Numbered from the stretch's first letter, positions 45,755-55,039 are shown. The stretch is DNA of 64,000 bases from an uncultured Armatimonadota bacterium (GCA_903833215.1 CAILEM010000154.1:52180-116179); one strand, 5' to 3'. A program made the numbers and translations. The notes: generated by a model not told the origin, from the sequence alone.

Positions 45755-46778
45755 CGATCCTCATGGGGTGGTCCCAAGCATGGTCCAGGGTTGGAACGAG
45801 ACATTGAGGTGAGCTTCGATAGGTGGCTCTCGGATATTTCGACAGGGCGGCGAGAGCGTGCCGATAGCCGGCCATGCCAAGCAGGCAGAACTCGAGAAGT
45901 AGTAATACAATTTGGGGGGCAACCGCTTTTCCTAGTCCCGCCTGCCAGCAAATGAAGCCGGTCAAGTGGAGCAGGATAATCGTCACGATTACTGGTGCAA
46001 ATGCGGATCTGGTCGATAGCTGCCTTTCGATGAAGCCGTAGCATGCGAATGCCGATGTGCACACTGCCAAATGCCACGGCGGAGATACGATCGAAATGCT
46101 CGCCATGGTGATCCAGAGATACCCTGCAAAAGACGTTAGCAGCAAAACGGGCTGGAACTCGGAGGACTGACTCCAATTGTTGAACAGGCTTGAGGCGACG
46201 ACCAGGACCCCTAGAGCCAATGCTATTGGAGCAGAAATGACATCGATCCCTGTCGACCGAAACGCTAGTATCCAAACCACCGCGCAGACCATGGCGATGC
46301 TGCTAAGGAAGTAAGCGAGCCAACGTAGCTGCGAGACGGCGGTGATGATCCATGCAAGTATCGTGAAGGCAACCACGACTCCAACGGAAATGGGTGCATT
46401 TGACCCACCGAGCATAGATCCCAAAATCCCAAAGAGCACAAGGGAAACAATCCAAAGGCGCCTAACGGAACCTTCTACGAGGTTTCGACGAATAACGGGT
46501 GGATGGATCCGCGGACAGATGGATCGGAGTGCGAGCCCAGTTGCGGCGATGCTCATCAGCGCGGTTTGATAGGGCCCAACAACGCTGGATATCTGACTGA
46601 AACTTGTTGCTCCAATGAGTGCCAAGGCAAAGGAAGCCAAGATCATCTCGCGATAGGCACGGTCGCGATCGAGAGCCTGTTGATAACGCGCCTCACCTGC
46701 GTGAGGGGGCAGTGCCTGCTTTCGCTCAGAGATGAATTTGAGTTCCATCTGGTGAAACCCGAATGGCTTTCCTGACAT
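45744..46778 (-). CDS. Polytopic membrane protein (TgpA membrane-part-like)
   Basis: 344 residues from the ATG at 46778, which overlaps the DUF58 stop (TAATG). After a soluble N-terminus of about 45 residues there are nine or ten membrane helices (for example LWIVSLVLFGILGSML, ISVGVVVAFTILAWIITAV, VIVTIILLHLTGFICW). Its position after MoxR and DUF58 is where TgpA/DUF3488-transglutaminase proteins are usually encoded, but no Cys-His-Asp transglutaminase core is present. No firm family. Confidence 0.65.
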   Translation of the reverse strand: MSGKPFGFHQMELKFISERKQALPPHAGEARYQQALDRDRAYREMILASFALALIGATSFSQISSVVGPYQTALMSIAATGLALRSICPRIHPPVIRRNLVEGSVRRLWIVSLVLFGILGSMLGGSNAPISVGVVVAFTILAWIITAVSQLRWLAYFLSSIAMVCAVVWILAFRSTGIDVISAPIALALGVLVVASSLFNNWSQSSEFQPVLLLTSFAGYLWITMASISIVSPPWHLAVCTSAFACYGFIERQLSTRSAFAPVIVTIILLHLTGFICWQAGLGKAVAPQIVLLLLEFCLLGMAGYRHALAALSKYPRATYRSSPQCLVPTLDHAWDHPMRIDAT

Positions 46779-47956
46779 TAAGCTCCCACCTCCGTAACGA
46801 GGGATGCCTGCCACTCTGGCGTAATCCACTGCACCCAATCTGGAACTCGTAGGCCACTCTTCGCATCCTCAAGGCTCACGTACAGAAGGATAGAACTAGA
46901 TTGTTGCGCTTGTTTCTCGATCAGGCGTCGAGAAGCTTGCCTATCAGACGTGGGTGCAAGCCTTGCTAGCTTTCTCTCCAAGGCAGGAATATCGCGAGCG
47001 GAATAGTTGATTCGCATGTCGATGGATTGCCCTGCATCCTGTGCGGCAACAAATCGAACGCGGTGCTTTAACTCACAAAGTTGACGACAAAGAGCGATGG
47101 AAAATGAAATGGCCTTTTCGAGTCGATAGCATCCCAATGCACCCGTGTCTGACTCGGACGTGATCACTGTCGTGTCCAGAACAACGCAGACTTCATCGTC
47201 CGATGGATCCTCAAATTCCCTCACGACGAGTTGCCAAGGATAGTCGGGCATTCTCATCGACAGCGATAGAGAAATGTTGCGTGGGTTGTCGCCAGCGCGA
47301 TATTCTCTGACCCCGACAAACTCCTCGGCGGCAGCTGAGTTGAGTGGGCGATGTCCCGCTGCTCGACGTCTGCCACTCAGAAGTTGGGCGACTTTGGGGG
47401 ATAGTCGATAACTGACCGGGAGGACGCTGATCTCCTTATCAAATGCATAAGAGAACTCCCGTGTAAACATGCTGCCAGGAAATGTGGTTCGAGTCACAAG
47501 GCCCCGAATCGTGTAGGACCCTCGTTGTGTCGTCGAAATGCGCCATTCGAATTCGGCTGAGCTTCGCACAGGCAATTGGCCCACGAATTTAGGTGGCGAA
47601 TTCAACAACAGTCCGCCCTGATCAACGATCAGTTCCGCCGTTAGGAAAGGCAAGGTCCACCGGGTGCTCAGGTTTTCCAAGCGCACGATGACTGGGATTG
47701 AGGTCATCGCGTGCAACTCGGAACGCACAATTGGGTCCTCGCAGGCTAAGTTGACGTCTGAGGTGACATGGGTCACGAGAGTTGCTGTAAGCAGCCACCC
47801 GAAAATCAAGCAGGCCATCGTCATCACAATGACCCAGGTCGTCGTCCTCGTCGCCAAGGTCATCCCGGCAAGTACCACCACGAACGATAAGGCAAAGGCA
47901 AGCGCGTTCCCACGTGCCAGGATTGATGTCGTTCGATTCGGTGAAATCAGGTCCAT
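46778..47956 (-). CDS. DUF58 family protein (vWA-like)
   Basis: 392 residues: two membrane helices near the N-terminus (ALSFVVVLAGMTLATR and WVIVMTMACLIFGWLLTATL), a beta-sandwich (PVIVRLENLSTRWTLPF; QRGSYTIRGLVTRTTFPGSMF), then the DUF58 signature EEFVGVREYRAGDNPRNIS (about 215-233) and a vWA-like part with VCVVLDTT. These proteins work with MoxR AAA ATPases in the assembly of enzyme or envelope complexes. Its start lies 24 bases after the MoxR gene stop. Confidence 0.9.
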   Translation of the reverse strand: MDLISPNRTTSILARGNALAFALSFVVVLAGMTLATRTTTWVIVMTMACLIFGWLLTATLVTHVTSDVNLACEDPIVRSELHAMTSIPVIVRLENLSTRWTLPFLTAELIVDQGGLLLNSPPKFVGQLPVRSSAEFEWRISTTQRGSYTIRGLVTRTTFPGSMFTREFSYAFDKEISVLPVSYRLSPKVAQLLSGRRRAAGHRPLNSAAAEEFVGVREYRAGDNPRNISLSLSMRMPDYPWQLVVREFEDPSDDEVCVVLDTTVITSESDTGALGCYRLEKAISFSIALCRQLCELKHRVRFVAAQDAGQSIDMRINYSARDIPALERKLARLAPTSDRQASRRLIEKQAQQSSSILLYVSLEDAKSGLRVPDWVQWITPEWQASLVTEVGA

Positions 47957-47980
47957 TTCTAGCTATCGCATGGATTGTGG

Positions 47981-48916
47981 TTACGACTTCGGCGGGCGGG
48001 AATCCTCTATGATTCGTTTCACGATCTCCTGTTTCCATTCGGTCGTATTCATCGTTTCACTGGATGAAGTATTGGGAAGGACTCGGTGAGGAAGTACGTG
48101 CTTGGCAAGGGTCTTCACGTCGTCAGGTACGACATAGCCCCTACCTTCGACGAAAGCATAGGCTCGACTCAACTGCATCAATTGGAGTGCACAGCGTGGG
48201 CTGGCTCCGACGTGTAGCAAATTGGACTGACGAGTTGCCCGCACGAGGGCGATGACGTAATCGATCAGCGATTCACTCATTATGATCGTCGGTACATGGT
48301 CGATAAGTTCACGAAGTCGGGCGAGATCCATGACAGGAGATAAATCGAGGAGCGGATCACGCACCTGGCGATTCATAAGGATCCTCTTTTCCTCAGATTC
48401 TGAGGGATACCCAGGTGTCAACAGAACCTGGAAACGGTCTAGCTGTGCCTCCGGTAGATCGTTTACTCCACGATGTTCGACGGGGTTCTGGGTGGCGATG
48501 ACGATAAACGGAGATGGAAGTAAATATGTCTCCCCTTCAACGCTGACCTGCCCTTCACCCATCGCTTCAAGCAGAGCGCTTTGAGTGCGCGGTGTTGCCC
48601 GGTTCAATTCATCGGCGAGGAGGATATTGGTAAATACGGGGCCCTGTCGAAACTCACGAGATCTTGGATCGAAGTAGCCCGTGACGTCGACCGGCAGCAG
48701 ATCTGGCGTGCATTGAATCCGCTTGAACGTGCAGTCAACAGACTTCGCAATAGCTCTTGCCAAAATGGTCTTTCCAACACCCGGTTTGTCTTCAAGAAGC
48801 ACGTGTCCGTGCGAGAGCATTGAGGAGACGACAAGACGAATGGTCTCGTCCTTACCAACCACAACACGCGAGACGTTATCGACAAGAGACTGGAGAGATT
48901 GATACAGATCGGTCAT
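47981..48916 (-). CDS. MoxR-family AAA+ ATPase
   Basis: 311 residues with the full MoxR pattern: Walker A DKPGVGKTILARAIAKS (about 38-54), Walker B LLADELNRATPRTQSALLEAM, sensor 1 in IATQNPVEHRGVNDLPEAQL, and DRFQVLLTPGYPSE. The lid contains VGASPRCALQLMQLSRAYA. It acts as a chaperone-like ATPase for the vWA/DUF58 partner next door. It starts with a 4-base overlap (ATGA) with the upstream membrane-protein gene. Confidence 0.93.
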   Translation of the reverse strand: MTDLYQSLQSLVDNVSRVVVGKDETIRLVVSSMLSHGHVLLEDKPGVGKTILARAIAKSVDCTFKRIQCTPDLLPVDVTGYFDPRSREFRQGPVFTNILLADELNRATPRTQSALLEAMGEGQVSVEGETYLLPSPFIVIATQNPVEHRGVNDLPEAQLDRFQVLLTPGYPSESEEKRILMNRQVRDPLLDLSPVMDLARLRELIDHVPTIIMSESLIDYVIALVRATRQSNLLHVGASPRCALQLMQLSRAYAFVEGRGYVVPDDVKTLAKHVLPHRVLPNTSSSETMNTTEWKQEIVKRIIEDSRPPKS

Positions 48917-49788
48917 GATTTGGCCACTTCAGACGAGAGATAGGGATGTCCCTGCGAACGGCTTGATGCGAGCGGACGGCTTTGACACAAGGAAGGGAAG
49001 ATCCATCGGAAGAAGAACGATGCACAGACACTCACCATCACGATCACGGCGCTATCGCGGATTGGCACAACACCAATCGCAGAAAGTAGCCGTTCGCCAA
49101 GGTGCAAACCCAATAGGGAAGTGAAGTTGTCGGCAACTGCTTCTGCCGTGAACCCATTATCAAGGATCAACAACGTCAAGACGAATCCGACGAATCGTTG
49201 GCCTACCTGAAAGCAGTTGTAGGGGGCGAGAGAGCGCTTGCCGGGGAACTTGTGTTTTGGCAAGAACAGCCTGAAAACGGCTCCGCTGACCACCAACACT
49301 AAACAAAACGCGATAAAGAGGAGCGTTCCGATGCCAACAGCTTTTAACTTATCAGGTTGGGCCTTTATGGCGGACACATAGGGCAGCGCGGCAATATAGA
49401 AGAGTCCTGCGGTTGAGAAAGCATCGCACAACAATGACGACATCCCTGCTATCGAGTGAATACGAACACAGTGACTACAGGAGTGAGTCGATGCCACACG
49501 CTGCCAATCATGCTGCTTTCCAAGAAAGCCACATAGTGCTGCAAACAACGAACAAGAGACCGTCCAGATCAGGACCTTGCTCCGCAATGAGTCAGGGACG
49601 GCTTCGTCAAGCGCTTGCTCGACAATGGGGTCAATCGTGTTGCTAGAATTCGGAGTGGCGTAGGATGATTCTGCCGCAATGGTTTGCTGCCGGGGTTCTG
49701 CCTGCGCACAAGCGCTGGGAACAAAGATTCCGAGTACTAACACGGTCACCAAAACCAGTAGCCCACGGCGCATCTGGCTAGAGTACAC
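48913..49788 (-). CDS. Exported N-terminus, multi-helix membrane protein; first gene of MoxR operon
   Basis: 291 residues; Met6 (49773) gives a better signal peptide (MRRGLLVLVTVLVLGIFVP, cleavage near ACAQA). A short periplasmic part of about 45 residues is followed by five to six helices (VLIWTVSCSLFAALCGFLG, IGTLLFIAFCLVLVVSGAVF, FVGFVLTLLILDNGF, AVIVMVSVCASFFFRWIF). Between helices one and two is SCSHCVRIHS, a CxxC with nearby His that could bind metal or be redox active. No family recognised. It overlaps the MoxR gene by four bases, so it belongs to the same system. Confidence 0.6.
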   Translation of the reverse strand: MYSSQMRRGLLVLVTVLVLGIFVPSACAQAEPRQQTIAAESSYATPNSSNTIDPIVEQALDEAVPDSLRSKVLIWTVSCSLFAALCGFLGKQHDWQRVASTHSCSHCVRIHSIAGMSSLLCDAFSTAGLFYIAALPYVSAIKAQPDKLKAVGIGTLLFIAFCLVLVVSGAVFRLFLPKHKFPGKRSLAPYNCFQVGQRFVGFVLTLLILDNGFTAEAVADNFTSLLGLHLGERLLSAIGVVPIRDSAVIVMVSVCASFFFRWIFPSLCQSRPLASSRSQGHPYLSSEVAKS

Positions 49789-50003
49789 CTTCCCAAGTCT
49801 CCTGCTCAGTAACGTTTACTCGGGACACGTGAGGAGCCGAATGCCCATGACCACCAAGCTGGCGAAACAGATCTGTTGGTACTCCATGTACTGGATTTCC
49901 ATGACCCATTAAACGGGGACTGCCAATAGTCCTTGATGTGGCGCAATCTTTATTTGCTGGCGCAAGGAACGCAGCCAGACAGAAAGCACGGAACGCTGAT
50001 CCC

Positions 50004-50375
50004 ATGAATAACATCCAAAGTCTCAACAACATGAATATGCCGCACCAACGAGTGCCGCGAACCTACACGGCTGAGCCGGTAGGTTTTAACCTAATCGATC
50101 AAGTCGTTTCATTACTCCCTTTCCTCTCTGACCTTGGCAAGCGATCTAAGCCAAAGAGAAGCTTCGCGAAGCCTTCAAGTGCAAAGGTCCACAATGCTGC
50201 GACGACTGAGCAGGGGCGCCGAACTCGAGAGTCGATGCAGCGATACGATCGTGGTCTACGTGACTATAGGCCGAAAGGCAATCAATACACACAATCGCCT
50301 GTGATCGACCCGCGTCGGCAAGCAGCAAACGCAAGTGAAGTCATTGTAGGTCAGACCGTTGCCCTCGCTGCGTAG
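50004..50375 (+). CDS. Small basic protein of unknown function
   Basis: 123 residues if started at the ATG 50004 (MNNIQSLNNMNMPHQRVPRT); an earlier in-frame start exists at 49938. The sequence is polar and basic (SKPKRSFAKPSSAKVHNAAT) with a conserved-looking end (QSPVIDPRRQAANASEVIVG). No signal, no helix. It could be a small cytoplasmic protein or a mobility-type regulator. It is divergent from the MoxR operon and 52 bases upstream of the next gene. Confidence 0.45.
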   Translation: MNNIQSLNNMNMPHQRVPRTYTAEPVGFNLIDQVVSLLPFLSDLGKRSKPKRSFAKPSSAKVHNAATTEQGRRTRESMQRYDRGLRDYRPKGNQYTQSPVIDPRRQAANASEVIVGQTVALAA

Positions 50376-50427
50376 GTTGAGTACCGCTTTTCGCCCCGCT
50401 TTATCCACTTGAGATAACCTGTCGGGG

Positions 50428-51717
50428 ATGACTGCGCTCTGCCTGCTCGCTTTCGCCTTGGTCTCACCGCACACCGGTGAGACTCTGCCAATTCGTACCG
50501 AAGTCGTTGTACCGATTCACCAAAGTTCGTTTAATAAAGATGGAAAGGCTAAGTCCCGCCAGCAAGGCGGAAATCCGCGCACGGTTAGTGGAGCGTTCGT
50601 TTTTGATGGCTCTTCTGACGGGGATCGCCAAGTCGATCCACAGATTGCTGTCGGAGGCGGATACGTGCTCCATGGCACCAACAGCGGTCTCATAATTTAC
50701 GACAAGTCTGGCAAGTACGTCGCTGGTGTACCCCAGACAGAGTTCAACAACGGGATCGACCCCAAGCTGTTTTACGACGCGAACAACCACATTTTCGGTT
50801 TCGATATGTGGGTGTATTGGGACAAAGCGAAGGTCAAGCCAGTCAATATCTCGATTTCGGAGACATCAAATCCGCTCGGCGCTTGGAACACATACCCCGT
50901 CTCAGCCAAGGAAGGCGTCGACGGGGGTGCAATCGGATACAGTCGCAAGTGGATTGGTTACTCCTATCCCGGTGGCCCCGAAGAAACATTTGTCATGAGG
51001 ACATCCGAGGCCAAGGCTGGTAAGCCCGCCACCGTTTACCACTTTGCCGGGAGCCTCGGCGAGCCGGTGGCGACACAGGATCCGATGGACGATCTGGTTT
51101 TCGTGCAACTGACAGATCAGGAAATCATCTTAACAACCGTCGGCGAAAGTAAAAGCGGTGGCCCTGCCATCACCTCAGTTGTCAAAGCACCGCATAAATT
51201 TGCCTATTTTGAGTGGCCACCCGATTCGCCGATGATGGGAACCCCGCTCAAAACAGCCTCAGGCGACCGAAATCCCAAGAACCTCGTGATTCAAGGTCGT
51301 AACCTGTGGTTTTCTCACACGGTGAATGTGAATGGTCGCGCGGGTGTGCAATGGCATCAGGTTCGACTCGACGGCAAGTTCATCCAAGATGGACTGCTTT
51401 CTCACCCAACTCATAGCTATATCGAAACGACCCTTGCCGTGAACAAGCGAAAAGACGTGCTCGTCGGATTTCAAGAAACGGGTCCGGACATGTTCATCTC
51501 TAGCCGATGCGCGTGGCGCAAAGCCAGCGACCGATCTGGCACGCTTCGACCAATCATCTCGCTTGCCGAGGGCCTTGCCGCAACTCGTGGTGGTCCATGG
51601 GGTGACTACAGTGGATCGGTTGTCGACGGCGACAACCTGACCGACCTCTGGACGATCCAAAGCTTTGCCACCAAGAACGGCAACGGTGGAACCGTCATCG
51701 CCAGAATCCGTCCATAG
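50428..51717 (+). CDS. Exported beta-propeller-like protein of unknown function
   Basis: 429 residues with a short signal peptide (MTALCLLAFALVSPHTG). The mature part begins DGSSDGDRQVDPQIAVGGGY and has repeated strand motifs (GLIIYDKSGKYVAG, DPKLFYDANNHIFGFDMWVY) and a C-terminal RGGPWGDYSGSVVDGDNLTD. The W-G-D-Y-S signature and Asp-rich turns are frequent in sialidase-like extracellular propellers. No catalytic residues can be assigned, so enzyme or binding function is open. Confidence 0.6.
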   Translation: MTALCLLAFALVSPHTGETLPIRTEVVVPIHQSSFNKDGKAKSRQQGGNPRTVSGAFVFDGSSDGDRQVDPQIAVGGGYVLHGTNSGLIIYDKSGKYVAGVPQTEFNNGIDPKLFYDANNHIFGFDMWVYWDKAKVKPVNISISETSNPLGAWNTYPVSAKEGVDGGAIGYSRKWIGYSYPGGPEETFVMRTSEAKAGKPATVYHFAGSLGEPVATQDPMDDLVFVQLTDQEIILTTVGESKSGGPAITSVVKAPHKFAYFEWPPDSPMMGTPLKTASGDRNPKNLVIQGRNLWFSHTVNVNGRAGVQWHQVRLDGKFIQDGLLSHPTHSYIETTLAVNKRKDVLVGFQETGPDMFISSRCAWRKASDRSGTLRPIISLAEGLAATRGGPWGDYSGSVVDGDNLTDLWTIQSFATKNGNGGTVIARIRP

Positions 51718-51741
51718 GACGTTCCGGTGTCCGGTGTAGGG

Positions 51742-51758
51742 GCAGGGCGCTGCCCTGC
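51742..51758. repeat. GC-rich palindromic unit (REP-like)
   Basis: GCAGGGC, GCT, GCCCTGC: a 7-bp perfect stem with a three-base loop, 24 bases past the stop of the propeller gene and without a T run. It is similar in layout to the unit at 43731-43746. Confidence 0.4.
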
Positions 51759-51811
51759 TAACGTGGCGTGAATTATTGCAGCGGAAGCAGGAAGAATGAC
51801 ACGCCTCTCCC

Positions 51812-54127
51812 CTACTTTTTATAGGCCCTCAGCCCCCCACAAGAAGAAAACGCCTGAGCCGGGTTGTCACCCGACGCGGGCTTTCCGCGCAGGCGAACGC
51901 CGGCAATCATCTCTGACTTGGGGAGTCGGATGGTGAAGGCTTTTCGTGGTTCAAGAGCTAACGCGCCACTACTTGTTGCCGTCGTCGCAGGGTAATCGCT
52001 GATCTCCGCGAGCTTCTCCCACGGGCCACCAACCTGGCGTTGGACTTCGACGATGGGTTTTGCAGTGCTGGTATCGAACCAACCTCCGTCATGGAAAAGT
52101 TGGCCCGCGATCATGACGATTCGTCCGATCTCAACTGGCTTGTCCAAAGTAATCGCATACCAGTCTTCGTCTTGCTTCTTGTTGTCAAACGTGACGACAT
52201 TCGAGTCGACCGAATCGTCGGCAATGGTGCCGTCGGAATTACCGGGGCGCGAACGCGATTCATGACCTGAAGCAAGCAGTGAATACTGGTCATCGAGCTT
52301 TGTGCCGGGAGAATAAACCCAGACCGAGTAGTTTCCTCCGTTAGCCCCTGCATCGGCAAAAGGCACGAAAGTGGCCAAGCTCCCATGGTCGCCGCCACCC
52401 AGTTCTGCTGAGGTGAGAAGTGTGAGCATTCCATGATCCGAACCAAGCCGAGTTGGAAGGATTCCCGTCACAGCGACCCTTCCCGGCACAGGCAATCCGA
52501 TATTGTGTTTGGCATCGTACGCCATCACAAACGGTCCCCACTGGAGGGCGACCTTGCCATTGTTTACATGGTCACCAACCACCAACTGCGATCCCATGGA
52601 GTAGGTCAAATGCACGCGGCTTTTGCTGGTCCACAACTGGCTAGGAATCAGAAGCCATCCATCTTTCTGATTACTTTCGATCCTGTTGCCGTTGATTTCA
52701 ATTTGAAGTGAGGTTGCCCATGGGGCGATGCGAATTCGTATTGAGAATTTGGAGGGCTTTGAGACCTTGAACGAAAGCTTTGAGTCGCCTTTGAAAGGAA
52801 ACGCGCTCGCCTGATTGATGTTGACCAGATTTCCACCCATGCTGAGCGTGGCTGCACTGGATTCAAACGTACTGACCAGGAGCGTATCCTCACCGTCTTT
52901 GGATTCCTTGAGGTAACCACTTAAGGGTGCCAGGGCCATTCCGCGTGGTCCACTGGAATGGCAGCAGGTGATGCCAGCGTCGTACGGCTTTTTGCCTTGA
53001 AGTGGGGTGTAGTAACACCAGTCATCGCCAAGTGGATTCTGCGCAGCAGCGAGATGGTTGTAAGCCGATTTTTCGATCTCGTTGGCGTACTTTGCCTCGC
53101 CCGTTAGGCGAAGCAATTCAAGATTGAGCTGAATCCAAGTGGTGGTGACGCATGTCTCAGCGATGCTTGCTCCCATCTGGTTTGGCAAGTCATAGTCCGG
53201 GCCAAAGTGTTCTCCACGACTGGCGCTGCCAGTCAGATACAGACGCTTAGTCGTGATATCCTCCCACGCATTTTGCGTGGCTTGCAGCATCTCCTTGTCT
53301 CCGGTAGCACGCGCCAATTCGCAGAGACCCACCAAATTCGACAGCATCTCATACGCCTTGCCATTGGCGGTTTCATTGACGTGTTTCACGGTGAGAAGTG
53401 TCGTCAGGATCTTCGGGCCGCCGGGTGTTTCCCATTCGTTGACGATGTATTTGGCGAAGCCAAGATAGCGCTCATCGCCCGTTGCACGGTACAGAAGGGT
53501 GATCGGTTCGAGGACACTCGTCGCCGCCATACCCATGTGGGTCCCCGCCGACAGGATGCTTTTCTTACCCGGCCCGAAAGTATTGATGAGCAGATCGCCC
53601 ATCTTTCGGCAGGCATCGAGCGCGGGCTTGTTTCCGGTGAACTGGTAGTACGTTAGCAGCCCTATGAGGTTGTATTTGTGAGACCACACGTCCCAATCAG
53701 CATCTGGGTAGAGACCGAATCTCTTGCCAGGCACATAGGTGCCGAGGTAGCCATCGGGCTCTTGGGTTGCGATAAGGGCGGCAGCAACTTTGTCCAGCTT
53801 TGCTCGAAGCTTGGCATCTCCGGAATAGGACCACGCAAGAGTCGCAGCATGCATCCACTTTCCGACATGCTCTCCAATCCAAGGATGCGTTCCCGGCTTC
53901 TTGATAAACCCCGCAAGCAACGGCTCCATGTCGACATTGAGAAGTCGATTGCTTTCATTGACCCGAATTCTCTCTCCCAACCATCCGCCAATGTGAATCG
54001 CGGAAGGGGACTGGATTTCCGCCACGTCCTGAAGGACCGGAGCTAGAGCATAAGGACGAGGCTCACGGTTCGCCTCCGCAGAAGATGTTTGGAGGGTGAA
54101 AATGGTAGCAAGCAGGAGTACATTCAT
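51812..54127 (-). CDS. GH127 beta-L-arabinofuranosidase-like glycoside hydrolase, exported
   Basis: 771 residues with a signal peptide (LLLATIFTLQTSSAEA). The alpha/alpha-barrel of GH127/DUF1680 is seen in GEHVGKWMHAATLAWSYSGD, TQEPDGYLGTYVPGKRFG and the zinc/nucleophile set: Glu324 and Cys326 in SIAETCVTTTW with Cys388-Cys389 in AGITCCHSSG, matching the Glu-Cys-Cys-Cys zinc site and Cys nucleophile of the family. Beta-sandwich domains follow to about 640, and the end (VVTFDNKKQDEDWYAITLDK) looks like a galactose-binding/F5-8 domain. It removes terminal beta-L-arabinofuranose from plant polymers. Confidence 0.9.
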   Translation of the reverse strand: MNVLLLATIFTLQTSSAEANREPRPYALAPVLQDVAEIQSPSAIHIGGWLGERIRVNESNRLLNVDMEPLLAGFIKKPGTHPWIGEHVGKWMHAATLAWSYSGDAKLRAKLDKVAAALIATQEPDGYLGTYVPGKRFGLYPDADWDVWSHKYNLIGLLTYYQFTGNKPALDACRKMGDLLINTFGPGKKSILSAGTHMGMAATSVLEPITLLYRATGDERYLGFAKYIVNEWETPGGPKILTTLLTVKHVNETANGKAYEMLSNLVGLCELARATGDKEMLQATQNAWEDITTKRLYLTGSASRGEHFGPDYDLPNQMGASIAETCVTTTWIQLNLELLRLTGEAKYANEIEKSAYNHLAAAQNPLGDDWCYYTPLQGKKPYDAGITCCHSSGPRGMALAPLSGYLKESKDGEDTLLVSTFESSAATLSMGGNLVNINQASAFPFKGDSKLSFKVSKPSKFSIRIRIAPWATSLQIEINGNRIESNQKDGWLLIPSQLWTSKSRVHLTYSMGSQLVVGDHVNNGKVALQWGPFVMAYDAKHNIGLPVPGRVAVTGILPTRLGSDHGMLTLLTSAELGGGDHGSLATFVPFADAGANGGNYSVWVYSPGTKLDDQYSLLASGHESRSRPGNSDGTIADDSVDSNVVTFDNKKQDEDWYAITLDKPVEIGRIVMIAGQLFHDGGWFDTSTAKPIVEVQRQVGGPWEKLAEISDYPATTATSSGALALEPRKAFTIRLPKSEMIAGVRLRGKPASGDNPAQAFSSCGGLRAYKK

Positions 54128-54286
54128 TGGACTTGTCGCTGGAATTTGTTGTAGGCGAGGGTAACCCTAAATTCGAGTCTACTACGTGATTGATAGGGAA
54201 CCGAAACGCGGCCAAACCAACCGTTTGGGCGAAGTGTACAAAACGCATCCAAAAGCCGTATATTCAATTGGCAGAAGGCTCCATTG

Positions 54287-54526
54287 ATGACTATTCCCCC
54301 CGAACTTCAAGGTGTTCTTGTTGCGAATCCTGAAACACTGAGTGGTGCTGTTCGCTTTCAGGGCACTCGTGTTCCCGTCCAGGCCCTAATTGACACCCTC
54401 GATGGGGGAGATATCGAAGAGTTCCTTGATGGTTGGCCAGATGTGACTCGGGAACAAGCCGAAGCAGTCATTCACTGGGAACAGAATCAGGCTCGGAGAA
54501 TTTTTGGCCTTCAAATGGCAAGTTAA
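54287..54526 (+). CDS. DUF433 antitoxin-like protein
   Basis: 79 residues from the ATG at 54287, with AAGG about 11 bases upstream. It shows the DUF433 pattern NPETLSGAVRFQGTRVPVQA, LIDTLDGGDIEEFLDGWPDV and TREQAEAVIHW, a small winged-helix fold used as antitoxin. It overlaps the following toxin gene (TAATG), so the two are coupled. It likely represses its own promoter. Confidence 0.88.
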   Translation: MTIPPELQGVLVANPETLSGAVRFQGTRVPVQALIDTLDGGDIEEFLDGWPDVTREQAEAVIHWEQNQARRIFGLQMAS

Positions 54527-54852
54527 TGCGAGTCTTGCTCGATAACAACGTCAATCGCAGATTTGCCCAACTCCTACTAGGGCACGAAGTTATCCATGCC
54601 AGAGAGCTAGGTTGGACCGCTCTTGAAAACGGCAATTTGGTCTCTGCAGCAGAACAAGAAGGATTTGAAGCCATTATCACTTGCGACAAGCAGATGCAAT
54701 ATCAGCAGAATCTGAGCGGAAGAAAAATTGGCATCATCGTGCTAGGCACCATGTTCTTAAAACTCGAATTCATCTCACAGCTCGCGCCTCAAGTCAACGA
54801 AGCTCTAAGCCATTTCGAGCCTGCGTCGTTTATTGTCATTAAGCCCACTTAG
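54526..54852 (+). CDS. DUF5615 PIN-like toxin
   Basis: 108 residues from the ATG that overlaps the antitoxin stop. MRVLLDNNVNRRFAQLL gives the N-terminal acidic site of DUF5615/Mut7-C-type PIN proteins. ARELGWTALENGNLVSAAEQ and GFEAIITCDKQMQ give the second acidic position, followed by GIIVLGT. It is probably a ribonuclease neutralised by the DUF433 protein. Length and order are typical. Confidence 0.88.
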   Translation: MRVLLDNNVNRRFAQLLLGHEVIHARELGWTALENGNLVSAAEQEGFEAIITCDKQMQYQQNLSGRKIGIIVLGTMFLKLEFISQLAPQVNEALSHFEPASFIVIKPT

Positions 54853-54886
54853 GGCGAGGAGCGATATGATGGACTGACGAGTTCTA

Positions 54887-54898
54887 CTCGTCGACGAG
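54887..54898. promoter_or_regulatory. 12-bp perfect palindrome between two TA modules
   Basis: CTCGTCGACGAG, 35 bases past the PIN toxin stop and about 125 bases before the -10 of the next module. It may be an operator, or chance. Confidence 0.25.
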
Positions 54899-55023
54899 AC
54901 GACGATTGAACAACCACACCACTACGAGTAACCTTCTCACGTTGCAAGGCTGTCCGCTGGCACGTGACAAGAAAACCATGGTGCAATCTCACAAGGCTAT
55001 CAAGTCTAGATTGCCAAATATGG

Positions 55024-55029
55024 TATATA
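55024..55029 (+). promoter_or_regulatory. Extended -10 of the Gp49-like/XRE toxin-antitoxin module
   Basis: TGG then TATATA, an extended -10, ends 7 to 10 bases before the GTG/ATG of the toxin gene. There is no ribosome-binding site, so the mRNA is probably leaderless or nearly so. Confidence 0.4.
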
Positions 55030-55039
55030 ATTCATAGTG

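Noticed and set aside
49778..50032. 84-codon minus-strand frame before the MoxR operon
   Set aside because: It overlaps the plus-strand gene at 50004 and its sequence has no helix, signal or family, so there is no support for it.
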